From positions 1 to 61,598 of the forward strand of contig JALOPW010000019.1 of the NCBI GenBank assembly GCA_025453675.1: a stretch of 61,598 bases of DNA, in the 5' to 3' direction. Every line of letters starts with the position of its first letter. Positions within the stretch are counted from its first letter, which is position 1. Below the pieces are notes generated by a model that was given only the letters and a program-made list of their open reading frames with translations, made no database searches and had not been told where the DNA came from. Below are positions 1 to 8,184 of this stretch, piece by piece. A program made the position numbers and the translations under genes. The stretch is from Methanolinea sp. (GTDB taxonomy: Archaea; Halobacteriota; Methanomicrobia; Methanomicrobiales; Methanospirillaceae).

Positions 1-84
1 CTCAAGGATCAGGATGTATGGCTGGCACTTCGCGAAGGGGAGATAGCCGCATGGCCCCTCATCACCCGGAGGTACCTCCAATGA
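1..84 (+). CDS. C-terminal tail of a truncated gene, possibly siroheme synthase / precorrin-2 dehydrogenase
   Basis: The first 27 codons stay open from base 1 to a TGA at 82-84 that overlaps the hemA ATG (ATGA). The tail reads KDQDVWLALREGEIAAW and is rich in charged helical residues. Only the end of the gene is inside the window, so no domain can be checked. In methanogens a NAD-dependent precorrin-2 dehydrogenase / sirohydrochlorin ferrochelatase often lies just before hemA, and this position and the translational coupling fit that idea. The identity is an inference from context; that the frame is coding is better supported, because of the overlap and the ribosome binding site for hemA embedded in it. 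Confidence 0.45.
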   Translation, partial: LKDQDVWLALREGEIAAWPLITRRYLQ

Positions 85-1364
85 ACAGCGCTTCCGAGTA
101 CCTCTTCACCCCCCTTGCTATCGCAGGGATCAGCCATCATACCGCCACGGTGGACGTGCTGGAGCAGGTACGGTTTCCGGACGAGCAGGTGTTCCTCGAC
201 AAGGCCCGGGACCGGTTCCGGGGCGTGATGCTCCTCCAGACCTGCAACCGCGTGGAGATATTTGTGCATGGGGAAGCCGAGACGCTCGCTGCGTTCCTGC
301 AGGAGGAAGGAAAAGAGCAGTTCTCCATCTGCACCGGGGTGGAGGCCATGCGCCATCTCCTGGAGCTCGCCTGCGGGATAGACTCCATGATCGTGGGCGA
401 AGACCAGATCCTGGGCCAGCTCAAGAAGTCTCTGCTGCTGTCCAGGGAGTCGGGATGCGCAAGCCCTGTCCTGGAACTCTGCGTGAACAAGGCGGTGCAT
501 GCCGGTGTGGAGGCCCGGAGGAGAACCCAAATCAACAGGGGGGCCGTCTCCATCGGATCAGCTGCCGTGCAGCTTGCAGAGGAGCAGCTCGGCACGCTCC
601 AGGGCAAGCACATACTCGTGATCGGGTCCGGAGAAATGGGCATGCTGGTTGCACAGGCTCTTGCAGCAAAGGAACTGACGGCCATTTACGTGGCCAACCG
701 CACCTATTCCCGGGCCGAGATTCTGGCAAAGAAGATAGGGGGCAGGGCGGTGCGGCTGGATGACCTCGCCCGCTATATGGTCCAGTCGGACGTGGTCATC
801 TCCTGTACCTCCGCACCTCACCCGGTTATCCACTGCCGCGACCTTCGTGAGGTGATGAAAACACGGTGCTGGCCTCATGACAATACGCCGCGGCCGCTCA
901 TCCTGATCGATATTGCGCAACCAAGGGACGTGGAAGAGGGGGCGGAGAATGTTACCGGGATCTCACTCTTCTCGATAGACAACCTGCGGCGCATCAACGA
1001 GATGACCATGAATTCAAGGAGATCCGAGGCTGAAAGGGCCAGGGAGTACCTGGAAGGAGAACTCCTCCAATTCATCCGGCTCCTGAACAGCCGAGCCGCC
1101 GACGACACCCTGGCCATCCTGCACACCTGGGCGGAAGCCATCCGCACGAGGGAGAGGGACAGGGCCCTCTCACGGATGGGGTCCGGAGATGAACGGGCCA
1201 GGGAGATCATGGACGATCTCTCCCGGGTGCTCGTAAAGAAGATACTCTCGGATGTGACCGTCTCCATCCGCCACTGCGCTGAGCAGGGTGACCTCAAATC
1301 CGCCGAATCGCTGGTGTCTGCTATCACCAGAGGTGAGAATCTGTGTTTCCGCAACGAAGAATGA
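81..1364 (+). CDS. hemA: Glutamyl-tRNA reductase
   Basis: HemA reduces glutamyl-tRNA(Glu) to glutamate-1-semialdehyde with NADPH, the first committed step of C5-pathway tetrapyrrole synthesis. The protein (427 residues from this start) carries the catalytic-site motif LQTCNRVEIF with the nucleophilic Cys, the GEDQILGQ segment, and a Rossmann NADPH domain with VIGSGEMG. A C-terminal helical dimerisation region follows. The ATG at 81 was chosen because GGAGGT lies seven bases before it and it overlaps the upstream stop; an in-frame ATG at 18 would lie inside the previous gene. It heads an overlapping run with hemB, hemL, hemC and cobA that must be co-transcribed. Length is normal for the family. 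Confidence 0.97.
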   Translation: MNSASEYLFTPLAIAGISHHTATVDVLEQVRFPDEQVFLDKARDRFRGVMLLQTCNRVEIFVHGEAETLAAFLQEEGKEQFSICTGVEAMRHLLELACGIDSMIVGEDQILGQLKKSLLLSRESGCASPVLELCVNKAVHAGVEARRRTQINRGAVSIGSAAVQLAEEQLGTLQGKHILVIGSGEMGMLVAQALAAKELTAIYVANRTYSRAEILAKKIGGRAVRLDDLARYMVQSDVVISCTSAPHPVIHCRDLREVMKTRCWPHDNTPRPLILIDIAQPRDVEEGAENVTGISLFSIDNLRRINEMTMNSRRSEAERAREYLEGELLQFIRLLNSRAADDTLAILHTWAEAIRTRERDRALSRMGSGDERAREIMDDLSRVLVKKILSDVTVSIRHCAEQGDLKSAESLVSAITRGENLCFRNEE

Positions 1365-2326
1365 GAAGACTCCGGGGACGGCTGATCCAGCCACTCCTCA
1401 GGGAGCAGGTACTGCAGAAGACTGACCTCGTGGCCCCTCTGTTTGTCGACCAGACTGCACATTCACAAAGACCCATCGCGTCGATGCCCGGCCAGTACCG
1501 CTACCCGCCAGGGGATGTGGGAAAGATCTGCCAGGGCCTGTGGGATGCCGGGATCAGGGCAGTGCTCCTCTTCGGGATCCCGAATGAGAAGGATGCCCTG
1601 GCCTCGGGTGCGTATGATCAGGAGGGGGTGGTGCAGCAGGCAATCAGGTCTGTCCGGAAGGCCGTCCCTGGGATGGTGATCATCACGGATGTCTGTGCCT
1701 GCGAGTATACCGATCATGGGCACTGCGGAATAATGGGGGAGACCCGTTGCGGCCCCGATCTCTTGAACGACCTCTCCCTGGACCTCATGGACCGCATCGC
1801 AGTGAGCCATGCCCTGAGCGGGGCAGATATCGTGGCGCCCTCCTGCATGCTCGATGGGGTGGTGCAGTCCATCCGGCAGGCCCTCGACCAGGAGGGTTAC
1901 TCCGATGTGGCGATCATGTCCTACTCCACCAAGTTCGCAAGCGCCCTCTATGGCCCCTTCAGGGAAGCCGCAGACTCGGGGTTCCAGTTCGGTGACCGGA
2001 CCACCTACCAGGTGCACCCGGGGAATGCCCGGGAGGCCATCATGGAGTCGATGCTTGACCTGGACGAAGGTGCGGATATCCTGATGGTGAAGCCAGCAGG
2101 ATTTTATTTGGACATCCTGGCGGAGATCCGTACCCTGGGCATCCCGGTCGCCGCCTACCAGGTCAGCGGGGAGTATGCCATGATCAAGGCAGCCGCCGAG
2201 AAGGGATGGATACGGGAGAAGGACGTGGTGATGGAGAGCCTCACCTGCATCAAGCGGGCAGGAGCGGACCTGATCATCACCTATTTTGCACACGATGTGG
2301 CGGGATGGCTGGATGAAGAGCAGTGA
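1343..2326 (+). CDS. hemB: Porphobilinogen synthase (delta-aminolevulinic acid dehydratase)
   Basis: HemB condenses two 5-aminolevulinate molecules to porphobilinogen. The active-site region containing [14 protein letters not shown] and the segment [14 protein letters not shown] (substrate Schiff-base lysines of the family) are present. The metal-site region reads [14 protein letters not shown], the cysteine-rich zinc-type version. I take GTG at 1343 as the start: it has GGTGA six bases upstream and gives [11 protein letters not shown], which matches the usual HemB N terminus. An ATG at 1361 that forms ATGA with the hemA stop is the alternative. The gene overlaps hemA at its start and hemL at its end, indicating translational coupling. 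Confidence 0.96.
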   Translation: MFPQRRMRRLRGRLIQPLLREQVLQKTDLVAPLFVDQTAHSQRPIASMPGQYRYPPGDVGKICQGLWDAGIRAVLLFGIPNEKDALASGAYDQEGVVQQAIRSVRKAVPGMVIITDVCACEYTDHGHCGIMGETRCGPDLLNDLSLDLMDRIAVSHALSGADIVAPSCMLDGVVQSIRQALDQEGYSDVAIMSYSTKFASALYGPFREAADSGFQFGDRTTYQVHPGNAREAIMESMLDLDEGADILMVKPAGFYLDILAEIRTLGIPVAAYQVSGEYAMIKAAAEKGWIREKDVVMESLTCIKRAGADLIITYFAHDVAGWLDEEQ

Positions 2327-3557
2327 GTATTTTCAAGAGGCCAGGATGCTGATACCGGGAGGGGTGAGCAGCCCGGTGCGGGCGATCGCGCCATACCCTT
2401 TCTACACGAGATCTGCATCAGGCCCGCATCTCAGGACCGTCGACGGGGATGAATTGATCGATTGCTGTATGGCCTATGGTCCCCTGATGCTCGGGCATGC
2501 TCATCCTGTGATCAAGGCTGCCATACTGGACCAGCTTGAGAGAGGATGGCTCTATGGAACCCCTGCACCGCTTGAGCCTGCCTTCGCCTCCCTTGTCACC
2601 GGTGACCACCCCGGGATGGACATGATCAGGTTCGTTTCCAGCGGTTCTGAGGCTACCATGGCCGCAATCCGCCTTGCCCGAGGATTTACCGGCAATAAGG
2701 AGATCATAAAGGTGGAGGGGGGGTTCCACGGCGCACATGACGGCGTGCTGGTCAAAGCCGGATCTGGGGCGACCACTCTCGGTATCCCCGACTCTGCAGG
2801 TGTGCTCCCTGAGGTCGCAGCCAGAACCCGCCAGGTTCCATACAATGACCTGGAGGCGCTGGAAGTAACTCTCTCCAGGAACCGGGATGTGGCCGCGTTC
2901 ATCCTGGAGCCGGTGATGGGAAATATCGGCCCGATACTTCCAAAACCGGGGTACCTTGCCGGGGTGCGGGAGATCACGCGAGCCCATGATGTCCTCCTCA
3001 TCTTCGACGAGGTAATCACCGGATACAGGCTGGGGATTGGGGGGGCCCAGGTTCATTACGGGGTCAGGCCCGATCTTTCCACCCTGGGAAAGATCATCGG
3101 AGGCGGCCTTCCCATCGGCGCATTCGGGGGAAGGAGAGAGATCATGGAGATGGTCGCTCCCGCCGGACCGGTCTACAATGCCGGGACCTTCTCCGGAAAC
3201 CCTCTCTCACTCTCTGCAGGGGTGGCCATGGTGAAATGGCTTCACCAGAACCGGGGGATATACCGCACACTCGAAGGAAAGACCAGGGAAGTCGCAGAAG
3301 CCACCGAAGGGGTCAGGTGTGGCTCTGCGGTCACCCTTGGCTCGATGTTCAAGTTCTTCTTCCGCGACTACCCCCCTGAGAACTATATCGAGGCAAAAGA
3401 GTGTGATACCGCAGCATTCCGGATTTTCTGGGATAAGATGCTCAAACGCGGCATATTCCTCCCTCCCTCCCAGTTTGAGACCAACTTCCTCTCCGCAGCC
3501 CATAGCGAGAAGGAGGTAGACACCATCTGCACGGCGTACAGGGCATGCCTCTCCTGA
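2313..3557 (+). CDS. hemL: Glutamate-1-semialdehyde 2,1-aminomutase
   Basis: HemL is a PLP enzyme that converts glutamate-1-semialdehyde to 5-aminolevulinate. The reading frame has the class III aminotransferase fold signature: [10 protein letters not shown] near the N terminus, [17 protein letters not shown], the DEVITGYR metal/PLP aspartate region, and the PLP lysine in [16 protein letters not shown]. Length (414 residues) is normal. The ATG at 2313 overlaps hemB by 14 bases; a longer in-frame start at 2286 has no support from the family. The 3' end overlaps hemC by 13 bases, so the enzymes for three successive steps are encoded with no free intergenic DNA. Confidence 0.96.
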   Translation: MKSSEYFQEARMLIPGGVSSPVRAIAPYPFYTRSASGPHLRTVDGDELIDCCMAYGPLMLGHAHPVIKAAILDQLERGWLYGTPAPLEPAFASLVTGDHPGMDMIRFVSSGSEATMAAIRLARGFTGNKEIIKVEGGFHGAHDGVLVKAGSGATTLGIPDSAGVLPEVAARTRQVPYNDLEALEVTLSRNRDVAAFILEPVMGNIGPILPKPGYLAGVREITRAHDVLLIFDEVITGYRLGIGGAQVHYGVRPDLSTLGKIIGGGLPIGAFGGRREIMEMVAPAGPVYNAGTFSGNPLSLSAGVAMVKWLHQNRGIYRTLEGKTREVAEATEGVRCGSAVTLGSMFKFFFRDYPPENYIEAKECDTAAFRIFWDKMLKRGIFLPPSQFETNFLSAAHSEKEVDTICTAYRACLS

Positions 3558-4429
3558 TCGGGACCAGGGGAAGTGCGCTTGCACTCGCCCAGGCAGAGAA
3601 GGTAATCTCCCTCCTTGAGGGGCAGGGGATCGCAAGCGAGAAGGTGATCGTCACCACCCAGGGAGATACTGCGACAGGGGTGCCACTCCACGAGATCGGC
3701 GGCCAGGGGGTTTTCGTCCGTGCGCTTGACGATGCCATTCTGGAGGGCGAGATCGATGCCGCTGTCCACAGCATGAAGGATATCCCTGCAAAGAGGCCGG
3801 AAGGCCTGGTCACGAGCGCGATACTGCCACGTGATTCTCCGGCAGACTTCCTGGTTCACACCCGGCCTGTTCCCGAGATCCAGGTGATTGGAACATCCAG
3901 CACACGAAGGAGGGCACAACTGCTCATGCATCACCCTGCCTGGAAGGTCGAGCCATTGCGGGGCAACGTGGACACGAGGCTCCGGAAGCTGCGTGAAGGG
4001 CAATATGATGCCGTGGTGCTGGCCGAGGCCGGACTGCAGAGGCTGAATCTCAAGGTCCCCGGAACACGGCTCCCGCCGGAGATGTATATCCCCTCTCCCA
4101 ACCAGGGGACCATCGCCGTCGTGAGCCGGGAAGGGGACGTTTCCTCCCTCCTTTCCAGGGCGCTTGATCACTCCGGCACACGGAGGGACGTGCATCTCGA
4201 GCGGATAGTAATGGAAGAGGTGGGCGGCGGGTGTTTCACCCCGCAGGGGGTGTATTGCAGGGACGGGCATCTCCTGGCCGAGATCCTCTCCCTCGACGGT
4301 CGCAGGGCAGTCAGGAGGGAGACGGACCTTGCCTCCCCCGATGAGGCCCGTGCATTCGGGCACTCTCTCCGGGAAGAGGCACTCGCACTGATCCAGGAGG
4401 CATACATGAGACTGGGGCTGAAAGAATGA
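3545..4429 (+). CDS. hemC: Porphobilinogen deaminase (hydroxymethylbilane synthase)
   Basis: HemC polymerises four porphobilinogens into hydroxymethylbilane using a covalently bound dipyrromethane primer. The start [17 protein letters not shown] is the classic N-terminal phosphate-contact motif. The catalytic aspartate lies in VHSMKDIPA, the arginine-rich substrate-binding loop is [11 protein letters not shown], and the primer-anchoring cysteine is in [12 protein letters not shown]. Length (294 residues) is typical. It overlaps hemL and shares ATGA with cobA. No uroporphyrinogen-III synthase (hemD) gene is seen next to it, although the product must be cyclised before CobA can act. Confidence 0.97.
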   Translation: MPLLIGTRGSALALAQAEKVISLLEGQGIASEKVIVTTQGDTATGVPLHEIGGQGVFVRALDDAILEGEIDAAVHSMKDIPAKRPEGLVTSAILPRDSPADFLVHTRPVPEIQVIGTSSTRRRAQLLMHHPAWKVEPLRGNVDTRLRKLREGQYDAVVLAEAGLQRLNLKVPGTRLPPEMYIPSPNQGTIAVVSREGDVSSLLSRALDHSGTRRDVHLERIVMEEVGGGCFTPQGVYCRDGHLLAEILSLDGRRAVRRETDLASPDEARAFGHSLREEALALIQEAYMRLGLKE

Positions 4430-5178
4430 ATGGAAAAGTGTTCCTGGTGGGATCAGGGCCGGGGGGCCTCGGACTCCTGACCCTGCGGGCCCGCCAGGTG
4501 ATAGACCAGGCTGACGTAATACTCTATGACCAGCTCCCGGGAGAGGAGATACTGGCCACACTCCCCGAAAGGGCAGAGAAGATCGACTGCGGGAAGTATG
4601 GCGGGAAGCATACCCTTGAACAGGATGCGATCGAGTCCCTGATGGTGGCCCGGGCCAGGGAGGGGAAACGGGTGGTGCGGCTGAAGGGCGGCGATCCCTT
4701 CCTCTTCGGGAGGGGCGGCGAAGAGATGGAGGTGCTCCGCGAGCAGGGGATCCCGGTGGAGCTGGTTTCAGGAGTTACCAGCGCCCTTGCGGTCCCGGGG
4801 GCGGTGGGAATCCCGCTCACCCACCGTAAATACGCCTCCCAGGTAACTATCCTCACGGGGCACGAGGAGCCGGGGAAGGCCGAGTCAGGCCTCGACTGGG
4901 AGAACCTGGCCAGGAACCCCGGCACCCTGGTCATTCTCATGGGAGTCAGGAATATCCCTGACATCACCAGGAGCCTGGTTGCACATGGCAAGAGCCCGGA
5001 GACGCCGGTGGCAATCATCGAGCGGGGCCTGCGCCCGGATCAGCGGGTGACCACCGGGACCCTGCAGACGATCGCAGGGATATCCCGGGAGCGAAAGGTC
5101 CGTCCTCCTGCCATCATCGTCATCGGGGACGTCGTCCGGCTCTACAGGGAAGACGACCCCGGCTTGGTCCCATTGTGA
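4426..5178 (+). CDS. cobA: Uroporphyrinogen-III C-methyltransferase
   Basis: This SAM-dependent enzyme methylates uroporphyrinogen III at C2 and C7 to give precorrin-2, the branch point to cobalamin and F430. The frame has the SUMT signatures: VGSGPGGLGLLTLRA at the N terminus, the SAM loop RLKGGDPFLFGRGGEE, GVTSALAVPGAVGIPLTHR, and the late VAIIERG segment. Length (250 residues) fits the stand-alone archaeal form without a fused CysG or HemD domain. The ATG overlaps the hemC stop. It is the last gene of the operon; repeat cluster R1 begins 20 bases after its stop. Confidence 0.96.
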   Translation: MNGKVFLVGSGPGGLGLLTLRARQVIDQADVILYDQLPGEEILATLPERAEKIDCGKYGGKHTLEQDAIESLMVARAREGKRVVRLKGGDPFLFGRGGEEMEVLREQGIPVELVSGVTSALAVPGAVGIPLTHRKYASQVTILTGHEEPGKAESGLDWENLARNPGTLVILMGVRNIPDITRSLVAHGKSPETPVAIIERGLRPDQRVTTGTLQTIAGISRERKVRPPAIIVIGDVVRLYREDDPGLVPL

Positions 5179-5198
5179 GAGGACCGGTTGGCTTTCTA

Positions 5199-5334
5199 AT
5201 GAAAATAACTTCGCTATTTTCATAATTTATGTCCGAAATCCTGAAAGGAGTTCATTGTTGTTAGTATGAAAATGGCTTCGCCATTTTCATGAAAGCGTAT
5301 GCGTGTATCTCGAAGAGAATCATGTGGTTTTTTT
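5199..5334 (+). repeat. Modular palindromic repeat cluster R1
   Basis: This is the first of seven related clusters in the window. It holds a hairpin at 5199-5223 (outer arms ATGAAAATA / TATTTTCAT), a linker containing CCGAAATCCTGAAAGGAG that recurs in R5, and a perfect 11-bp hairpin at 5266-5290 (ATGAAAATGGC, loop TTC, GCCATTTTCAT). It closes with a tail ending in a T-run, GTGGTTTTTTT at about 5324-5334, which recurs in R4, R6 and R7. It starts 20 bases after the cobA stop, and the T-run has the orientation expected of a terminator for the hem operon. Bases 5335-5549 are AT-rich and hold no gene I can support. Confidence 0.85.
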
Positions 5335-5517
5335 AGGTGAGGGATATCCTGGCCACACTTCAATATTGCAACCATCGTCAGTTGGTTTGACGAAGGCTTT
5401 TTTAAAAAAAATATTTTCCATCGACTGTATTTCGACCGATATTTACAGATAATGACCAATCTCCTCACGAAATCTACGATGCAGAGGATTGCCGATTTCT
5501 CCAGCATGTAAACCATA

Positions 5518-5540
5518 AAATTAAAATAATTAAATGTATA
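5518..5540 (+). promoter_or_regulatory. Probable TATA-box region of vapBC
   Basis: The AT-rich run AAATTAAAATAATTAAATG ends about ten bases before the vapB start at 5550. A TATA element centred near 5524 would place the transcription start about 25 bases downstream, essentially at the GTG. No ribosome binding site is seen, so a leaderless transcript is likely. This is an inference from spacing rules for archaeal promoters. Confidence 0.45.
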
Positions 5541-5549
5541 CAAACTATT

Positions 5550-5777
5550 GTGTCTACAACATCTGTTTACAGTATTCGCATTGACTCCCGGATCAGGAAG
5601 ATGATTGATGAGCTGGATGATCCCTCGTGGCAGGACGAGATCCGTGCACTCATCGAGCGGCTGGCTCGGGAGAAAAGAAAAGCCCAGCTCCTTGAAAGAG
5701 CGCGGAAACTGCATAAGGAGATGAAGGAGGGCCCAACCGCCGCCGGTGTCATCCGGGAGGACCGCGATGCACGGTAG
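5550..5777 (+). CDS. VapB-like antitoxin, ribbon-helix-helix type
   Basis: A 75-residue protein with an N-terminal beta strand and helix pattern (TSVYSIRIDSRIRKMIDEL) typical of ribbon-helix-helix antitoxins, followed by a long charged helix rich in Lys, Arg and Glu that would wrap the toxin. The start is a GTG without a visible ribosome binding site, directly after an AT-rich promoter-like run. Its 3' end overlaps the PIN-domain gene by 11 bases, the usual VapB-VapC arrangement. The predicted role is to bind VapC and repress its own promoter. The subfamily is not certain because these antitoxins diverge fast. Confidence 0.75.
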   Translation: MSTTSVYSIRIDSRIRKMIDELDDPSWQDEIRALIERLAREKRKAQLLERARKLHKEMKEGPTAAGVIREDRDAR

Positions 5778-6180
5778 CGTGGTGCTGGATTCCAGTATCA
5801 TCGCGGCGATCTTTTTCCCGGAAAAAATATCCATGAAAGCAATCGAAGTCGCAGAGGGCAATGATGGCACGACCGTCGATCTTGCATATGCGGAGGTTGC
5901 GAATGTCGCCTGGAAACGGACAATTCATTCCAACAGCAATGCAGAAACTGTGAAAACGGCATTGACCGACAGCCAGGCATTCATCAAGGAGACCTGCCGG
6001 GTTATCCCTGCACAGGATCTGGTCGCCGAAGCGTTCGAACTGTCATGCGCCCACAGGGTCACCGTCTACGATGCCCTTTTTCTTGCCGCGGCAGCGCGGT
6101 GCGGAATTCCTCTCGTGACTGCGGATGTAAAACTTTATTCAGCTGCCAGGGAGGATGTTTCAATCCAATTGATCAGGTGA
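5767..6180 (+). CDS. vapC: VapC-like PIN-domain ribonuclease toxin
   Basis: A 137-residue PIN-domain protein. The conserved acidic residues expected for the metal-dependent nuclease site can be seen: Asp in VVLDSSIIAA near residue 8, Glu in LAYAEVANVAW, Asp in VTVYDALFLAAA and Asp in PLVTADVKL. VapC toxins cleave tRNA or rRNA when freed from VapB. The ATG at 5767 overlaps the antitoxin frame and gives the normal length; a longer in-frame start exists upstream but would add residues absent from the family. The pair stands between the hem and cbi operons, 156 bases before cbiT, so read-through into the cobalamin operon is possible. Confidence 0.85.
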   Translation: MHGSVVLDSSIIAAIFFPEKISMKAIEVAEGNDGTTVDLAYAEVANVAWKRTIHSNSNAETVKTALTDSQAFIKETCRVIPAQDLVAEAFELSCAHRVTVYDALFLAAAARCGIPLVTADVKLYSAAREDVSIQLIR

Positions 6181-6208
6181 ATCGGAAAGGCTGGGTGCCC
6201 TTTATCCC

Positions 6209-6337
6209 TCCACAATCCCGCAGCAGCAAGCCTCGAGCCTGCTGCTGCTTTCCACAATCACCCCCAATTCCCCCATTTTTTTTAAAAAAAACAAGCATTA
6301 ATACTCCTCGAGGACGCATCTGGTAGGTGATTGTGGA
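6209..6337 (+). promoter_or_regulatory. Inverted-repeat leader in front of the cobalamin operon
   Basis: The 12-mer TCCACAATCACC at 6251-6262 has its exact reverse complement at 6326-6337, which covers the ribosome binding site AGGTGA and the first base of the cbiT ATG. A nine-base copy of the same motif lies at 6209-6217. Between the two direct copies is a 9-bp hairpin (GCAGCAGCA 6220-6228, TGCTGCTGC 6240-6248). Its loop carries CCTCGAG (6231-6237), complementary to CTCGAGG at 6307-6313. A T8/A8 run follows at about 6275-6292. If transcribed, this could fold into a pseudoknotted structure masking the start site; if not, the copies could be operator sites. It does not match the known cobalamin riboswitch consensus. 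Confidence 0.5.
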
Positions 6338-6870
6338 TGAGCCTTTCCGGCGGACCAACCAAGGATGAGATCCTGGCCATTGCCCTCTTCAAACTGGACC
6401 TGCGTCCCGGCGACCAGTTCATGGATATCGGGTGCGGGACCGGGAAGGTCTCCATCCATGCTGCACGACGGGTCAGGAGAGTGTTTTCTATCGATATCCG
6501 GGAAGATGCCATCACCTGTGCACGCAGGGAAGCAGAGGATGCGGGAGTGAGCAATATCGAGTTCATCCAGGGAAACGCGGCAGAGGTGATCCCGGGACTT
6601 GCACGTCCTGACTGCGCTTTCCTGGGGGGATCACGGGACCTCTCCCTCGTCCTGTCCCTGCTTGCAGAGCGGGAGGTGCGCACCATTGTGGTCAACGCGG
6701 TGAAACTGGACACCATTGTCAACGCCATCTCCCTCATGCAGGAACTGGGAATATTCCGGGAAGCGGTCCATGTGCAGGTCTCCCATGCCAGCCCCCTGGG
6801 AACAGGCTTCATGTGGAAACCTGCCAACCCTGTGGCCATCATTGTCGGGGGTGTTGCCGGATGCTCATAG
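6337..6870 (+). CDS. cbiT: Cobalt-precorrin-6B (C15) methyltransferase, decarboxylating
   Basis: CbiT methylates C15 and decarboxylates the acetate side chain at C12 of the corrin precursor, using SAM. The fold is a class I methyltransferase: motif I is FMDIGCGTGKVSIHAA near residue 30, followed by VFSIDIREDAI, and the substrate-side GLARPDCAFLGGS stretch. The protein starts GGPTKDEILAIAL, the usual CbiT N terminus. The ATG at 6337 was chosen because AGGTGA lies just upstream (6325-6330). Length is 177 residues. It is the first gene of an eight-gene overlapping cbi operon; the stop overlaps cbiL by 10 bases. Confidence 0.93.
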   Translation: MSLSGGPTKDEILAIALFKLDLRPGDQFMDIGCGTGKVSIHAARRVRRVFSIDIREDAITCARREAEDAGVSNIEFIQGNAAEVIPGLARPDCAFLGGSRDLSLVLSLLAEREVRTIVVNAVKLDTIVNAISLMQELGIFREAVHVQVSHASPLGTGFMWKPANPVAIIVGGVAGCS

Positions 6871-7466
6871 GACTGGGGCTTGGTCCTGGCGATTCCGAGC
6901 TCCTCACCCTGAAGGCTGTCCGCCTGCTCAAAGAGGCGGATGCCGTCTTTGTGCCCGGGAGGCTGGCCCATAGCCTGGTGGCGCCTTACCGGGACGCGGA
7001 GATCCTGGACTTCCCGATGACCAATGACGAGGGACGTATCAGGGCCTGTATGGAGAGGAATGCGGACAGGATTGCGGAGGTTGCCACCTCAGGTACAGCC
7101 GTCCTCGCGCTCATCGGCGACCCGAACTTCTTCTCCACCTTCACCCGGCTCTGTGAGGTAATGGGGGAGCGCTACCCGGGGATCGTCTGCCGGACCGAGC
7201 CGGGCATCAGTGCTATCACCGCATTTGCGGCCGCTGCAGGGGTTTCCCTCTCCGAAGGCTTCATGGTCACGGACAAGGGTGAACCCCGCTGCCGCATACT
7301 CCTCAAAGTGCGCAGGCCGAAAGATACTGCCAGGGAGCTTCGGAAAGAGGGGTTCGACACCTTCGTCCTGGTGGAACGGATGTACCTGCCGGACATGTGC
7401 ATATACCGTGACGGTGATCTGCCCGAGACCTGCGATTACCTGAGCATCCTCTACGCGGGGCGGTGA
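6861..7466 (+). CDS. cbiL: Cobalt-factor II / precorrin-2 C20-methyltransferase
   Basis: CbiL adds the C20 methyl group to cobalt-factor II, the first ring modification after cobalt insertion. The protein begins LIGLGLGPGDSELLTLKA, the tetrapyrrole-methylase N-terminal strand and SAM loop, and contains ALIGDPNFFSTFTRL and EPGISAITAFAAAAG, which are characteristic of the C20 enzyme. Length (201 residues) is normal. An ATG at 6861 overlaps the cbiT stop; a longer in-frame start at 6813 would run inside cbiT. Only one base separates its stop from cbiF. Confidence 0.93.
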   Translation: MLIGLGLGPGDSELLTLKAVRLLKEADAVFVPGRLAHSLVAPYRDAEILDFPMTNDEGRIRACMERNADRIAEVATSGTAVLALIGDPNFFSTFTRLCEVMGERYPGIVCRTEPGISAITAFAAAAGVSLSEGFMVTDKGEPRCRILLKVRRPKDTARELRKEGFDTFVLVERMYLPDMCIYRDGDLPETCDYLSILYAGR

Positions 7467-7467
7467 G

Positions 7468-8184
7468 ATGACGAAGGTGTTCTTTGTCGGGGCTGGGCCT
7501 GGCGACCCGGAACTTATCACCGTAAAGGGACAGAGGCTCCTGGAGCAGGCCGATATCCTCATCTACACCGGATCGCTGGTGAACCGGGAACTGGTAGAGA
7601 GATCTCCTGCGCGGGTCAAGCTGGACAGCCACGGGATGAAACTCGAGGAGATGGTGGATGCAATGACGAAGCACGCTCGCGATGGCGCCCTGGTGGTCAG
7701 GCTGCATTCCGGGGACCCGTCCCTCTACGGAGCCATCGTGGAGCAGATGCAGGGGCTCTCCAGGGCAGGGGTTGACTACGAGGTAGTCCCAGGAGTCTCG
7801 TCCCTCTTTGCGGCCGCAGCAGCTCTCCGGACCCAGCTCACCCTCGGGGGAGTCGCTGAGAGCGTGATCGTAACCCGCCCCGCAGGTGCCACGCTCAAGG
7901 AGGACGACATCCCGTCACTCTCCGTTCATAAGGCCACCATGGTATTCTTTCTCGGGACGGGGCACCTGGAAGATATCACCTCACGCGTCAGGTGTTCCCC
8001 CGAGACCCCAGCAGCGGTTGTTTACCATGCCAGCTGGCCTGACCAGCAGGTGGTGCGGGGGACCGTGGCCGATATCGCGGCCCGGGCGAGAGACGCGGGC
8101 ATCGAGAGGACAGCACTCCTGATCATCGGCGGGGTTCTGGATCCCATGCATTCCGGTCACCACAGGTCGCAACTCTACTCATGA
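7468..8184 (+). CDS. cbiF: Cobalt-precorrin-4 C11-methyltransferase
   Basis: CbiF methylates C11 of cobalt-precorrin-4. Signatures are VFFVGAGPGDPELITVKG at the N terminus, the SAM loop VVRLHSGDPSLYGAIVEQ, and the C11-type segments VPGVSSLFAAAAALRTQLT and VVYHASWPDQQ. Length (238 residues) is typical. The gene starts one base after cbiL and shares ATGA with cbiG, so translation is coupled. All eight enzymes in this operon act on the ring itself; side-chain amidation and nucleotide-loop genes are not in the window. Confidence 0.95.
   Translation: MTKVFFVGAGPGDPELITVKGQRLLEQADILIYTGSLVNRELVERSPARVKLDSHGMKLEEMVDAMTKHARDGALVVRLHSGDPSLYGAIVEQMQGLSRAGVDYEVVPGVSSLFAAAAALRTQLTLGGVAESVIVTRPAGATLKEDDIPSLSVHKATMVFFLGTGHLEDITSRVRCSPETPAAVVYHASWPDQQVVRGTVADIAARARDAGIERTALLIIGGVLDPMHSGHHRSQLYS

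Noticed and set aside
5220-5870. A 216-residue minus-strand frame opposite vapBC
   Set aside because: It is antisense to two recognisable genes and to repeat R1, and shows no protein-like motif.
6181-6337. Classical cobalamin riboswitch
   Set aside because: Neither the B12-box consensus nor the conserved core elements of that class can be found; only the general idea of a start-masking leader fits.
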